Below, in pieces: positions 1-9,304 of a stretch of DNA of 64,000 nucleotides. Positions within the stretch are counted from its first letter, which is position 1; every line of letters begins with the position of its first letter. Below the pieces are notes generated by a model. It ran no database searches. It was given only the letters and a program-made list of their open reading frames with translations, and was not told the DNA's origin. The translations under genes were made by a program, and so were the position numbers. Origin of the DNA: Streptomyces marianii. GTDB lineage: Bacteria > Actinomycetota > Actinomycetes > Streptomycetales > Streptomycetaceae. Where the stretch lies: positions 5,569,001 to 5,633,000 of the forward strand of contig NZ_VAWE01000001.1 in assembly GCF_005795905.1 (NCBI RefSeq), written 5' to 3'.

Positions 1-740
1 TGCTGCTGCGAGGGCGGGGAGATCATCCAGTCGTCACCGCCGCCCTGCGTCGGCTGCGGCGGGGCCGGAACGGCCTGCGGGAAGCCGGGAGGCGCGGGCG
101 GACCGGCCGGGAACCCCTGCTGCTGCGGGGCCGGCCTGCTGAACTCGGGCGGACCCGGGGGCCGGTGCTGTCCGGGCGACTCGGAGACGTCCGAGAAGCC
201 GGACTGGCCCGGCTGGGGGAACGGCGGCGGGGCCGGCGGTCCGGCCTGCGGAGGCCGGGGCGCCGGGGGCTCGCCGCCGATCGGTTCGGCGGGCCGGTTC
301 ATCTGCGAGGGCCGCGAGCCCTGGTAGTCGAACGGGTCCGGGTGCGGCGGCTGCTGGGCCTGGAAGCCGGGCGGCAGATTCAGACCGGGCGGCGGTCCGC
401 CGGGTCCTCCCGGACCGCCGGGTGTCCCTCGGAGGGGCGGGGTCACGGGGGTGTACGACGTCGCCGTGTTCGTGAGGAAGTTCCAGCGGCACTCCTCGCA
501 GAAGGGCGCCATCGGCTCGCGGGGCGTACGGCACTGCGGGCACAGCTCCGCCTGGGCCGTTGCGTTCGGGTCGCCGGGCCCCGGGTATCCGTAGCCCGGT
601 GCGGGCGGCGGCGAAGAGGCCGGGGGCGGGGGAGGCGGCGGAACCGCGCCCGCCGGAGCCCCCGCCCCGGCCATGCGGTGGCCGCAGACCTCGCACCAGT
701 CGTCGGAACCCGACTGGTGTCCGTTCGGGCAGGTCGGCAT
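1..740 (-). CDS. N-terminal part of a zinc-ribbon, proline-rich protein (probable FHA-type partner of PknG), cut by window edge
   Basis: The frame is open from ATG at 740 to the window edge (246 codons, no stop). The protein starts with two cysteine ribbons: C4 with C16/C19, then C67/C70 with C81/C84. A long low-complexity stretch rich in Pro, Gly and Gln follows. A GAGGGGG-type ribosome binding site lies upstream. It is the last visible gene of the minus-strand operon that carries a PknG-type kinase, a PP2C phosphatase and a VWA protein. In related actinobacteria PknG phosphorylates a small FHA protein (OdhI/GarA), so a C-terminal FHA domain beyond the edge is a reasonable guess, but it is not visible here. 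The ribbons resemble those in the phosphatase and the kinase of the same operon. Confidence 0.8.
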   Translation of the reverse strand, partial: MPTCPNGHQSGSDDWCEVCGHRMAGAGAPAGAVPPPPPPPASSPPPAPGYGYPGPGDPNATAQAELCPQCRTPREPMAPFCEECRWNFLTNTATSYTPVTPPLRGTPGGPGGPGGPPPGLNLPPGFQAQQPPHPDPFDYQGSRPSQMNRPAEPIGGEPPAPRPPQAGPPAPPPFPQPGQSGFSDVSESPGQHRPPGPPEFSRPAPQQQGFPAGPPAPPGFPQAVPAPPQPTQGGGDDWMISPPSQQ

Positions 741-841
741 GTCGGCGCTTCCCCCTCTCCTCCGTCCGGCCGGCGAGCCGGACACTTTGTGCTCTTTGTC
801 GTTTCTCGACTGCTGTCGGCTGGTCCGTCTTCGCCGCGTGT

Positions 842-2200
842 CTACTTCTTCACGCGAACTGTCTTCGTGGAGCGCGTTTCGAGTGTCATCTCGTCCGCTT
901 CCGTGACCCTTGCCTTCAGCCGCACAGTACCCGTCGCCGCGTCGACGACGTCCACCACCTTCGCCAGCAGTTTCGCGGTGTCCTCGTTGCCGGAGGCGGC
1001 CGCCAGCATGACGGCGCGGCCGAGCTTCGCGGTGGCGTTGTCGAAATCTCCCGACTTGCGAGCATCCAGACCCTGCTGGATGACCTGTGCCAGTTCGGCC
1101 TGGCCGGTGTAGTGCGCGACCTGGGGATTGATGGAGGTCGAAGCCGCCATGTCGTCGGTCCACACCGCCCGCACGAGTCCCTGGGCGAGGGGCCGCGGGG
1201 TGCCGCCTGCCGGATCCGGAATGATCAGGGAGGCCCGTGCCGCCAGCATCTCCCGGCCCACGCCGGCGTCCGGCACCCGTACGCACACGTGGTAGTCACG
1301 GGACTCGCCGCCCCACGAACCCGTCGGATAGTCCCCGGCGCGCGGCCCCGCCTCCGTGCGCCGGCCAGTCAGTTCCTCGACCGTGGGTGCCACCTGCTTG
1401 ACGAACGCGATCTCCGCGCCGACGGGCGTCCAGAGCCGCAGTGCCACGTCCGCGACCTCCTTGCCCATCGCGTCCTCCATCATCCGCGTGAAGTCGGCGG
1501 CGAGCCCCGAGGGGTCCGCGACGATGTCGGCCGTGCCGAGCAGCGCGGAGGCGATGCCGGTGACCTCCTTGACCTCCCAGTCCGTGCCCACGCCGCGTGC
1601 GTCGCAGGTGAACCGGCCCGCGCAGGCGTCCAGCGCGGCCCTCAGCTCCTCCGGTGCCTCGTGTTCGTTGCGCCCGTCGGTGAGCAGGATGCCGTGCCGG
1701 ATGGACACGTCGGCGTCGCCGAGCAGCCGGTCGGCCAGTCGCAACCAGGTGCCGATCGAGGTGCCGCCGCCGGCGCTCAGCCTGCGCAGCGCCTCCTTGG
1801 CCTCGGCCCGTGTCGTCGCGTCGGCGGTCGCCAGCCGACCGCCGCCCGGGTACACCTCGGCGGCCACGTGCGTGCCCGCGACCACGGCGAAGGCCGTGCC
1901 GTCGCGCAGGGTGTCGATCGCCGCGGCCGTCGCGTCGCGCGCGTTGCGCATCTTCGTGGGCGGATAGTCCATGGAACCCGAACAGTCGACCATCACGACC
2001 ACGGCGGCGTCCGTCCGCCGCCCGGGTATGGACGAAGGGGAAGCGGAAGCTCCGGCGACGGGAAAGCCACCGCTCGTGCCGCCGCCGGTGGAGGTGACCG
2101 TCACGATCGCGTTGACCTCGCGCCCGCCCTCGGGCAGGAACTCGTTCTGGTACACCTCGACGGAGAACCGCGGCACGTTCGACTTGGAGAAATTGGCCAT
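842..2200 (-). CDS. VWA (von Willebrand factor A) domain protein
   Basis: 452 aa, ATG start, with AGGAG 9 nt upstream. A von Willebrand factor A domain covers about residues 65-240. Its metal-ion-dependent adhesion site is intact: DCSGS at 72-76, a conserved Thr in GGGTSIGTWL, and an Asp in LLTDGRNE. The N-terminal 60 residues are beta-rich and there is no signal peptide, so the protein is probably cytoplasmic. The C-terminal 200 residues are not recognised. VWA proteins bind partner proteins through a bound divalent cation. Its place between a PP2C phosphatase and a zinc-ribbon protein in a PknG operon suggests it is a partner or target of the kinase/phosphatase pair. That role is inference. 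Confidence 0.92.
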   Translation of the reverse strand: MANFSKSNVPRFSVEVYQNEFLPEGGREVNAIVTVTSTGGGTSGGFPVAGASASPSSIPGRRTDAAVVVMVDCSGSMDYPPTKMRNARDATAAAIDTLRDGTAFAVVAGTHVAAEVYPGGGRLATADATTRAEAKEALRRLSAGGGTSIGTWLRLADRLLGDADVSIRHGILLTDGRNEHEAPEELRAALDACAGRFTCDARGVGTDWEVKEVTGIASALLGTADIVADPSGLAADFTRMMEDAMGKEVADVALRLWTPVGAEIAFVKQVAPTVEELTGRRTEAGPRAGDYPTGSWGGESRDYHVCVRVPDAGVGREMLAARASLIIPDPAGGTPRPLAQGLVRAVWTDDMAASTSINPQVAHYTGQAELAQVIQQGLDARKSGDFDNATAKLGRAVMLAAASGNEDTAKLLAKVVDVVDAATGTVRLKARVTEADEMTLETRSTKTVRVKK

Positions 2201-2288
2201 CTGAACTGGCTCCTCGAGGCTCAGCTGGGCAGACAGACACGACGAAAGGGTGCCGAACGGACGCAGGGGCGAGGGGATATGGCCTCGT

Positions 2289-3752
2289 TCAGGCCGATCC
2301 TGCCCCCTGGCGCGGCACGGCGAACGGGAGCACGGCCACTGTTACGTTGTCGTGGCCCCCGCCGTCGAGCGCATGACCGACGAGGACCTGCGCCCCGTGG
2401 AGCGGACGGCCCGCCGCGTCGGGCGGCAGGACCTGCGCCATCTCCTCCGGCGCCTCCGCGTAGTTCCACAGCCCGTCCGTGCAGACCACCACCACACCGG
2501 GGCGGTCCGGCTTGAACGCGGCGGTGTGTGGTTCCAGTTCGTAGGCGTCCGCGCCGAGCCACCCGGTGATCGCGTGCGCGCGCTCGTCCGCGTACGCCTC
2601 GGCCTCGCTCATCAGACCCGCGGAGACCATCTGGGCCGCCCAGGAGTCGTCCTCGGTGAGCCGGGCGGGCGGGCCGCTGCGGTCGTCGGGGACCCAGTAC
2701 GCCCGGCTGTCGCCGACCCAGCCGACCACGAGCAGTTCGCCGACGACGACGGCGCCCACCAGCGTGCAGGCGGGAGCGTTCTGATGGCGGTGCGGGTCGT
2801 GCTCCATGGCCGCGCCGGGTTCCGCCGCCAGGGAGTTGACCGCGGAGGCGGCGGCCAGGATCGCCTCGTGCATGGCCTGCTGCGGATGCGTGCCCCGGGG
2901 CAGCGAGGCCAGCAGGTGATCGTTGGCGGAACCCGCCGCGGCCGAGGACGCGTCGTCGGGCCGGGTGGCCGAGGACACGCCGTCGCAGACGATCGCGATC
3001 ACGGCCGGGGAGCCGTCGGGCATGGCCGTGGACGACACCGCGAACGAGTCCTCGTTGCGGTGGTGCCGCAGCCCCCGGTCGCTGACCGCTGCCACCGAAC
3101 CCAGCTCCTGCTCCATGTGGTCGCGCTCGCGAGGCTGGGCGTGCCCGCAGTTCTCGCAGTAGCCGTCGTGGTCCACATGACCGGCACGGCACGCGACACA
3201 GAGCTTCGCGCCGGGCGGGGGCGCGGCGGAGTGCCCGCCACAGTGCCCGGCGGCGCGGGGATCGGGCGCGGCCAGCTCGAAGTCCCCGGAGCCGGAGCCG
3301 GAGCCGGAGCCGTAGCTGTGTGGTGCGGGGCCGGGATCGGCGGCCGGGGACGCCCCGGAGGCGGCGGAGGCCGCTCCGCCCGGCGCGGCCGGCCCGAACC
3401 GCGCGGCCGTGCCGGCTCCCTGCACGGCCGGGCGTGCCGTGGCTGCGGCAGGTGCGATGTCCGAGCCGTCGAAGCGGACCGGCGTCGCGGGCAGTTCACG
3501 GCCGCCCGAGTCCGTGCCCGGCACCTCACCGGGCTGCTGCAGCGTCCCCGGACGGCCGGAGCCGTCGGCCCCGGGAGCCTCGGGCCAGTGCACGTGCGCA
3601 CCCGCCGCGACCGCGGGGCCGTCCCGCGGCGGCTCGGGTACGGCCGACAGGTCGTACCCGCACGCTCCGCAGAACAGATCGCCGGATTCGAGTGGTTCCT
3701 CGCATCCAGGGCACTTCGACCAGGCCGCCTGCTGGGGCATCTGCGGCGTCAT
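2289..3752 (-). CDS. PP2C-family Ser/Thr protein phosphatase with two zinc ribbons
   Basis: 487 aa, ATG start, GAGGTGA upstream. Two cysteine ribbons precede the catalytic part: C14/C17 with C28/C31, and CVAC...CENC near residue 185. They are separated by a Pro/Gly/Ala-rich linker that includes a run of Gly-Ser pairs. The PPM/PP2C domain (about 215-480) has the expected metal-binding motifs: RNEDSF, CDGVSS, GWVGDSRAYW, TDGLWNY and GGHDNVTV. It should dephosphorylate Ser/Thr phosphoproteins using Mn2+ or Mg2+. It lies 86 bp downstream of the PknG-type kinase gene and is probably its opposing enzyme. No membrane segment is present, unlike PstP, so it looks cytoplasmic. Confidence 0.93.
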   Translation of the reverse strand: MTPQMPQQAAWSKCPGCEEPLESGDLFCGACGYDLSAVPEPPRDGPAVAAGAHVHWPEAPGADGSGRPGTLQQPGEVPGTDSGGRELPATPVRFDGSDIAPAAATARPAVQGAGTAARFGPAAPGGAASAASGASPAADPGPAPHSYGSGSGSGSGDFELAAPDPRAAGHCGGHSAAPPPGAKLCVACRAGHVDHDGYCENCGHAQPRERDHMEQELGSVAAVSDRGLRHHRNEDSFAVSSTAMPDGSPAVIAIVCDGVSSATRPDDASSAAAGSANDHLLASLPRGTHPQQAMHEAILAAASAVNSLAAEPGAAMEHDPHRHQNAPACTLVGAVVVGELLVVGWVGDSRAYWVPDDRSGPPARLTEDDSWAAQMVSAGLMSEAEAYADERAHAITGWLGADAYELEPHTAAFKPDRPGVVVVCTDGLWNYAEAPEEMAQVLPPDAAGRPLHGAQVLVGHALDGGGHDNVTVAVLPFAVPRQGAGSA

Positions 3753-3837
3753 TCGCTCTCACCTCGCCTTGATGTGCCGGGCGCGCCTCGGTCCTTCCGC
3801 CGGAGGTCCGGGGACCTGTCCCCGCGACAGCACAGCA

Positions 3838-6696
3838 TCACACCCACGTCCGGGGGCGGTAGCGGTTGGCCCGCTCCACCAGTTCGATGCGCTCCTCGCC
3901 GTTCGTCGCGAGCCGGGCGAGCACCCGGAACGAGCGTTCAAGGCCGAACCGCAGTCCGCGTTCGTCCAGTTCGCTGCCGAGCAGGACAGTTCTCGCCGGC
4001 CGGGCGCCGGCACTGCCGGAGAGTACCCAGTCCAGCGCCGTACCCAGAACCTCCGCCGACAGGCGCTCGCGGCGCAGGGCGTCCAGTCCGAGCCGTTCGA
4101 GTGCGGTGACCTGGTCGGCGGCGGCCGTGAGGTCGTCGATGAGCGGGTCCCGCACGGCGCGCCGCCGCAGCCGTGCCCGTACCGCGGCGACCCGGGCGGC
4201 CGTGTAGTGGATGGACGCCTCCGGGACGGAGTCCAGCGTGCGGACGGCCGCGGCGCGGTCGCCGGCCGCGAGCTGCACCCTGGCGAGGCCGAACGCGGAG
4301 CTCACATGGCTCGGATCGGTGGCCCACACCAGGCGGTAGTACTCCGCGGCGTTGTCCAGCTGGCCCAGCACCTCGGCGCAGACGGCGAGCGCCAGCTTGG
4401 GGGCGGCCTCGCCGGGGAACGCGTCGTAGACCGCGTCGAAGGACAGTGCGGCCGTCTCGTCGTCGCCGGTGACGAGCGAGGCGACGCCCCGGTACCAGAC
4501 GACCCGCCAGTCGTCGGGGTGCCGCGCCTCGAGATCGGCCAGCGAGCTCGTCGCGGAGGTGAGCTCGCCCGTCTCCAGCCGTGCCCGGATCTCGCGCAGC
4601 CGCAGTTCCGGGGAGCTCGTGGGCGCGCCGTGCAGCGCGGCGATCAGTTCGGCCGGCGCGGAGGCCATCAGACCGGCGAGGAGTCCCGCGTTGGGGTCGT
4701 TGGGGTCGACGCGGGGGACCGGCAGCGCCAGTGCGGTCGCGCGGACGTCGAGGTCCGCGAGGTGCGGCCGCGGGGCGGCCGCCCGCTCCCCGGACCGTGC
4801 GGACGGTGCCGCCTGCGGGGGGACGCCGGCCGGGGCGGGCGCGTGAGGACGCGGGCCGACCGGGCCCGCGCGCCCGGGGAGGCCCGCCGCTGCCGCGCCC
4901 ACGGCACCCGGTACGGCGGCGTACGGACGGGTCCCCGTCGCCTGGACGGGGAGCTGTCCGGGAGTCACCGCGCCGAAGGGCCCGGGCACCTGCGGGGCGT
5001 TGGCCGCGGATGGTGTGCCGCGGCGGCGGGGAGGCCGCCGGGCGCCCAGCGCCGAGACCTCGCCGTGGAGTTCGGCGAACAGCTCCGTGTCCGTGACGCG
5101 CAGCTCCGGGCCGAACAAGGTCGACAGCGACGGGCGCGGCCGGCCCGTCTGGAGCGCCACGACCTCTCTGAGCACGCCCGTCAGCTGGTCCGCCATCTCC
5201 TGTGCGGAGGCGAACCGGCGGGCCGGGTCGGGGTCGGTCGCGCGGACCAGGAGCCGGTAGAACGACTCGTACGTCCGGAACACCTCGATGTTGTCCGGGT
5301 CCGGGAGGGAGTCCACGAACACGTTCGTGTAGCCCTGGAAGTCGAACGTCAACACCGCGAGGGTGCGCGCCACCGTATAGAGGTCCGACGCGACGGACGG
5401 TCCGGACTCGGCGACCTCCGGCGCCTGGTAGCCGACCGTGCCGTAGATCGCCGACTCGTCGTCGTCCATCCGCCGCACTGCGCCCATGTCGATCAGCTTG
5501 AGCTGGTCCTCCGTCTGGATGGCGTTGTCGACCTTGAAGTCGCAGTACAGCAGGTTCCGGCTGTGCAGGTGCCCGAGCGCCTCCAGCGCCTCGATGCCGT
5601 AGGCGCACGCCTGCTCGACCGGCAGCGGGTCGCGCCTTCCGTCGGGTGCGCGCCTTTCGTTGGCGATCTCCTTGAGGGACTTGCCGCCGACGTACTCCAT
5701 GACGATGTAGCCGTCCATGGAGCCGGTCCGCTGGTCAAGGTGCTCGACGAAGTTGTAGATGCGGACGATGTTGGAGTGCTCGATCTCCGCGAGGAACCGG
5801 CGTTCCGAGATCGCCGCCGCCATCGCGTCCTGGTCGCCCGTGTCCAGCAGGCCCTTGAGGACGACCCAGCGGTCGGACACCGCCCGGTCGGCGGCGAGGT
5901 AGATCCAGCCGAGGCCGCCGTGCGCCAGACAGCCCATCACCTCGTACTGCCCGTGCACGACGTCCCCCTCGCGCAGCTTCGGCACGAACGAGTAGGGGTG
6001 GCCGCACTTGGTGCAGAAGCCCTCCGTACGGCCCGCGCGGTCGCCGCGGGCGCGGCCCACCGGCGATCCGCAGTCGCTGCGGCTGCAGAATCGCTTCCGC
6101 TCGGGGACCTCGGGCTCCGCCATGACCGCGGAACGCGGGTCCGGGCGGGGTACGTCGGGGACCGAGACCAGCCCGGCTCCGAGCCGGTTGCGGCCCGAGG
6201 AGGAGGCCGAGGACCCAGAGCTGCGGACCGACACCGAGCGGCCCGAGCCGCGGCCCGACAGCGAACGGGACAGCCGGCCCGAGACCGACCGCCGTGACGT
6301 CGAGGAGCGCGACGACCGGGACGACCGGGAACCCGACGCCGAACTCCCGTGCTCCGAGGACCTGTACCCGCTCCGGCCGCTGCCGCCGCTCCGCCCGCCT
6401 CCCGTGATGCCGGTGGGGGGAGACGACAGCGCGCCGTTCCTCGCGACGACCGGGGCGAGTCCGCAGGTGTCGCAGTACAGCTCGCCGTCGCCGACGTCCT
6501 CGTACGCGCCCTCGCAGCCCGGGCGCTGGCATGTGCCCACCGCGGTGCCGGAGCCCCCGCCGCTCGGGTTCGGCGGTGTGCCGCCCCGCCCGGCCTCGGG
6601 GGCGAGTCCGCAGGTGTCGCAGTACAGCTCGCCGTCGCCGACGTCCTCGTACGCGCCCTCGCAGCCCGGGCGGCTGCACTTCGTCAGATCACTCAC
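3838..6696 (-). CDS. pknG: PknG-type Ser/Thr protein kinase with three zinc modules and C-terminal TPRs
   Basis: 952 aa, GTG start after GGGGGAG. Two near-identical cysteine modules come first (C7/C12/C26/C29 and C56/C61/C75/C78), then a Ser/Arg-rich linker (about 105-170). A third, rubredoxin-like module (C204/C209/C228/C231) directly precedes the kinase domain, as in PknG. Kinase residues are K281, the catalytic loop CDFKVDN (D386, N391) and DMG (D403) in place of DFG, both typical of the PknG family. The last 350 residues are helical, in keeping with the TPR domain of PknG. Mycobacterial PknG (about 750 aa) has one rubredoxin module, so the first two are an addition. The family links amino-acid sensing to 2-oxoglutarate/glutamate metabolism. 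There is no transmembrane segment. The upstream genes encode GlnX- and GlnH-like proteins, which strengthens the assignment. Confidence 0.93.
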   Translation of the reverse strand: MSDLTKCSRPGCEGAYEDVGDGELYCDTCGLAPEAGRGGTPPNPSGGGSGTAVGTCQRPGCEGAYEDVGDGELYCDTCGLAPVVARNGALSSPPTGITGGGRSGGSGRSGYRSSEHGSSASGSRSSRSSRSSTSRRSVSGRLSRSLSGRGSGRSVSVRSSGSSASSSGRNRLGAGLVSVPDVPRPDPRSAVMAEPEVPERKRFCSRSDCGSPVGRARGDRAGRTEGFCTKCGHPYSFVPKLREGDVVHGQYEVMGCLAHGGLGWIYLAADRAVSDRWVVLKGLLDTGDQDAMAAAISERRFLAEIEHSNIVRIYNFVEHLDQRTGSMDGYIVMEYVGGKSLKEIANERRAPDGRRDPLPVEQACAYGIEALEALGHLHSRNLLYCDFKVDNAIQTEDQLKLIDMGAVRRMDDDESAIYGTVGYQAPEVAESGPSVASDLYTVARTLAVLTFDFQGYTNVFVDSLPDPDNIEVFRTYESFYRLLVRATDPDPARRFASAQEMADQLTGVLREVVALQTGRPRPSLSTLFGPELRVTDTELFAELHGEVSALGARRPPRRRGTPSAANAPQVPGPFGAVTPGQLPVQATGTRPYAAVPGAVGAAAAGLPGRAGPVGPRPHAPAPAGVPPQAAPSARSGERAAAPRPHLADLDVRATALALPVPRVDPNDPNAGLLAGLMASAPAELIAALHGAPTSSPELRLREIRARLETGELTSATSSLADLEARHPDDWRVVWYRGVASLVTGDDETAALSFDAVYDAFPGEAAPKLALAVCAEVLGQLDNAAEYYRLVWATDPSHVSSAFGLARVQLAAGDRAAAVRTLDSVPEASIHYTAARVAAVRARLRRRAVRDPLIDDLTAAADQVTALERLGLDALRRERLSAEVLGTALDWVLSGSAGARPARTVLLGSELDERGLRFGLERSFRVLARLATNGEERIELVERANRYRPRTWV
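6452..6672. repeat. 74-bp perfect duplication inside pknG
   Basis: Positions 6452-6525 and 6599-6672 are identical over 74 bp, in the same orientation and 147 bp apart. They encode the first two cysteine modules of the kinase. The flanking bases have diverged, including the short linker between the modules. Identity even at third codon positions suggests a recent duplication or gene conversion. Confidence 0.95.
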
Positions 6697-6781
6697 GGCT
6701 CCCCCTGCCTGCTCGCCGGCCCCGTCGCCGGTGCCGCGGACGGGGTCCGCCGGGCGCCGGTGACCTGTGCGCGGATGCGGA

Positions 6782-8098
6782 TCACGATTCCCCCTGCCGG
6801 CCGACGCCGTCCACGGGGCCCGGCTGCCGGGGCACCAGGACCTCGGACGCGGCCTGCTGGTAGCGCAGGACCGCGTGCTCGGCGGCGCGCAGATCGCACG
6901 GAGCGCTCCACAGCATCCGGCGCGCCGCGTCGTACCGCTCGATCAGCAGCGGGTCCTCGGCCATGCCGTGCCGCGCGACCTTCGCCTTGTACGCGTCGAG
7001 CCGGCCGCGCAGCTCCGCACGGACCGCCAGCGGAGCCGTCACGGCGGTCAACGACTCGCGTGCCCGCATCAGTTCGTCCTCGGCCTCCCGCTCCAGGGAC
7101 TCCAGCAGCGGGGACAGCCGGTGCCACTGGGCGTGCCTGCGGTACTCCGCGGCGGTGGCCAGTCGCTCCTGCAGCACGGTCGGCGGGCCGCTGACCGCGG
7201 GGACCTCGGACGCTGCGATCTTGGCCAGCACCTCCCCCCGTGCGGCACGCGCCTCAGTGAGCGTGCGGTCCGCGCGCGAGAGCACGTCCCGCAGCCGCAG
7301 CAGCCGGGTCTCCGAGTCCTGCCGCACCGCGAGGACCGCCTCGATCTCACGCCGGACGTCCTCCAGCGAACGCGCGGCGCGGTCGTAGCGTCCCGTCTCG
7401 GGCCGGCCGCCGCCCGGTGCCGAACTCGCCGTCGCCGGCGACCAGAACGCCAGCGGGTCCGACACGACCTGAGCCCGGAGCGCGGACAGTTCGTGGGTGA
7501 TCGACTCCAGCTCGTCGCCCGACGGGTGCTCGCCCGGCCGCACGCCCACGGAGTGCGCCAGCGAACGAGTGCGCTGCAACTCCGCGGCGAGCAGGTCGAT
7601 CCGCGCGGGCAGGGCCGACCAGACCGTGTCGGCGGCCACCACCACGTCCAGGGAGCGGGCGTACAGCGTGTTCATCCGGCTGACGAGGCCCTCCAGCGTG
7701 AAGCGCTCGGAGAGCTTGGCCGGGCCGGTCACCGAGGGCGCGGGATGGGCCGCGGAGCTCGCGACGGTGACGCTGGGGCCGCGCAACCGGTCCGTGAGCG
7801 CCACCAGGTCGTCCCGGCTCGGCCAGCGGCGCCGCGCCCGCAGTTCACGTGCCGAGCGCAGCGCCCCCGCGTACGCGTCGAAGTAGCCCCACAAGAGGGT
7901 GATCGCCTGCTCGGTGGAGGCCCAGCGGTCCTTGGTGACACCCGTCAGCTCCGCGCCCTCCAGGAGCCTGCGGCCCGCATGGTCCTGGAGGGCGAGGAGC
8001 GAGGTCTCGATCGCCTCGTGCTCCTCCCCGAGCCGCGCCAGCGCACGGTCCACCTCGTCCCGGTCCATTACCGGCCCGGGGGGTCCCGCGACGCCCAT
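6782..8098 (-). CDS. Conserved hypothetical protein of the pknG operon
   Basis: 438 aa, ATG start with GAGAGGTGATCA upstream. The sequence is strongly alpha-helical with many Leu/Arg/Glu heptads, for example around residues 10-50, 150-220 and 260-380, so long coiled-coil or helical-bundle structure is likely. There is no signal peptide, membrane segment or catalytic motif that I recognise. It lies between the GlnH-like and kinase genes of one operon, which suggests a cytoplasmic adaptor between the membrane sensor and the kinase. That is inference from position only. The mycobacterial glnX-glnH-pknG locus, as I recall it, has no gene at this place. Confidence 0.85.
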   Translation of the reverse strand: MGVAGPPGPVMDRDEVDRALARLGEEHEAIETSLLALQDHAGRRLLEGAELTGVTKDRWASTEQAITLLWGYFDAYAGALRSARELRARRRWPSRDDLVALTDRLRGPSVTVASSAAHPAPSVTGPAKLSERFTLEGLVSRMNTLYARSLDVVVAADTVWSALPARIDLLAAELQRTRSLAHSVGVRPGEHPSGDELESITHELSALRAQVVSDPLAFWSPATASSAPGGGRPETGRYDRAARSLEDVRREIEAVLAVRQDSETRLLRLRDVLSRADRTLTEARAARGEVLAKIAASEVPAVSGPPTVLQERLATAAEYRRHAQWHRLSPLLESLEREAEDELMRARESLTAVTAPLAVRAELRGRLDAYKAKVARHGMAEDPLLIERYDAARRMLWSAPCDLRAAEHAVLRYQQAASEVLVPRQPGPVDGVGRQGES

Positions 8099-8204
8099 TG
8101 ATCACCTCTCCGCTCGTGTACTCGAAACCCACCGCCGGACGTCCCGGCCGGCCCGACTTCTTCACCGCCGGGCGGCCCGTCCGCCGGCTGCCTTCCCAAC
8201 GGTC

Positions 8205-9293
8205 TCAGTCGTCCCGGTACTTCGGCGCCGGGGGACCCGGTATCCCGGGCAGGTCCTTCTCCAGCCACTTGGCGTACGCCTGCATCCAGGGGCCCGCCCG
8301 GTACTGCTCCAAGACCCTGTTGACCCTGCGGACCAGGTCGTCCCTGCCCAGTCTGGCGGCCACGCCGTAGTACTCGGTGGTGAAGGGCCTGTCGCCTTTG
8401 AGTTCGACGGATGGATCCTGTGCGGCCTGGCCCGCGGCGAGGGCCGCGTCCGTCACCACCGCGTCCACCTCGCCGAGCTGGAGCCGGACCAGGCAGTCCA
8501 GTTGGTTGGGGACCGTGAGCCTGTCCCGGTCACCGGGGCCCTCGTCGTCCTCGTCCTGGAAGACCGCTCCGTGCGGGTCCTTCTCCAGCGCGTCGTACGC
8601 CGTCGAGCCCTCGGCCGAGCACACCCGCCGGCCCTTGAGGGACCCGTCGAAGCCGGTGATCGCCGACTGCCGGGGGGCGAGCACCTGCTGGCCGGTCTGG
8701 AAGTAGGCCGTGGAGAACGCGACCTGCTTGATCCGGGCGCAGTTGATCGTCATCGTCCGTACGACGAGGTCCACCGTGCCGTTGTTGAGCGCCGTGATCC
8801 GCTGGTTGGTCGGGACCGCCCTGAAGATGATCTTCTCGGGGTCGCCCAGGATGTCCCGTGCGATCGCCCGGGCCAGATCGATGTCGAAGCCCTCCAGCCG
8901 GCCGTCCGCCCGTCGGTAGCCCCAGCGGTAGCTGTTCTGGTCGACGCCGACGATCAGCCTGCCGCGCTGCTTGATCTCCCCGATCGCCGGGCCGTCCGCC
9001 GAGGACGGCCGCAGGGACGCCTCCGGGCTCGTGCAGTCGTCCGCCATCGCGGGCGGTACCGCCGCCGGATCGGCACCCGGGGTCACCCCGGCCGGCGGTC
9101 CTCCGTGTGAGAGCGGGACCAGGGTGAGGGCGGCGGACAGCGCACAGGCCGCCGCCATCCCGGCGACGCCGCCCCAGCCGCGCAGCCGGCCGGCGAGGCG
9201 TACCCGCCGGAGCGGAAGGCGCTGCCGGGCGTCCGCGGCGGTCCCGGCCCGCGGTGTCACGTCCGGTGCCCCGTCCGGCATCGAGTCGGCCAT
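8205..9293 (-). CDS. glnH: GlnH-like extracytoplasmic amino-acid-binding protein (SBP family 3)
   Basis: 362 aa. ATG at 9293 was chosen because GGGGGAGGG sits directly upstream and an earlier start would overlap the preceding gene. One N-terminal hydrophobic segment (about 40-60) acts as signal or anchor. No lipobox cysteine is seen. The rest is a family 3 solute-binding fold, with the typical start RGRLIVGVDQNSYRWGY and GFDIDLARAIA, the region PTNQRITALNNGTVDLVV, and a late GEVDAVVTDA. In mycobacteria GlnH binds Asp/Glu and signals through GlnX to PknG rather than serving an ABC transporter. Here too no ABC permease or ATPase gene is adjacent, and the GlnX-like gene ends 11 bp upstream. Confidence 0.9.
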   Translation of the reverse strand: MADSMPDGAPDVTPRAGTAADARQRLPLRRVRLAGRLRGWGGVAGMAAACALSAALTLVPLSHGGPPAGVTPGADPAAVPPAMADDCTSPEASLRPSSADGPAIGEIKQRGRLIVGVDQNSYRWGYRRADGRLEGFDIDLARAIARDILGDPEKIIFRAVPTNQRITALNNGTVDLVVRTMTINCARIKQVAFSTAYFQTGQQVLAPRQSAITGFDGSLKGRRVCSAEGSTAYDALEKDPHGAVFQDEDDEGPGDRDRLTVPNQLDCLVRLQLGEVDAVVTDAALAAGQAAQDPSVELKGDRPFTTEYYGVAARLGRDDLVRRVNRVLEQYRAGPWMQAYAKWLEKDLPGIPGPPAPKYRDD

Positions 9294-9304
9294 CCCTCCC
9301 CCTC

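Noticed and set aside
3409..6297. 962-codon plus-strand open frame
   Set aside because: It is antisense to the PknG-type kinase and reflects third-position GC bias; its translation is Arg/Gly/Pro-rich with no domain or ribosome binding site.
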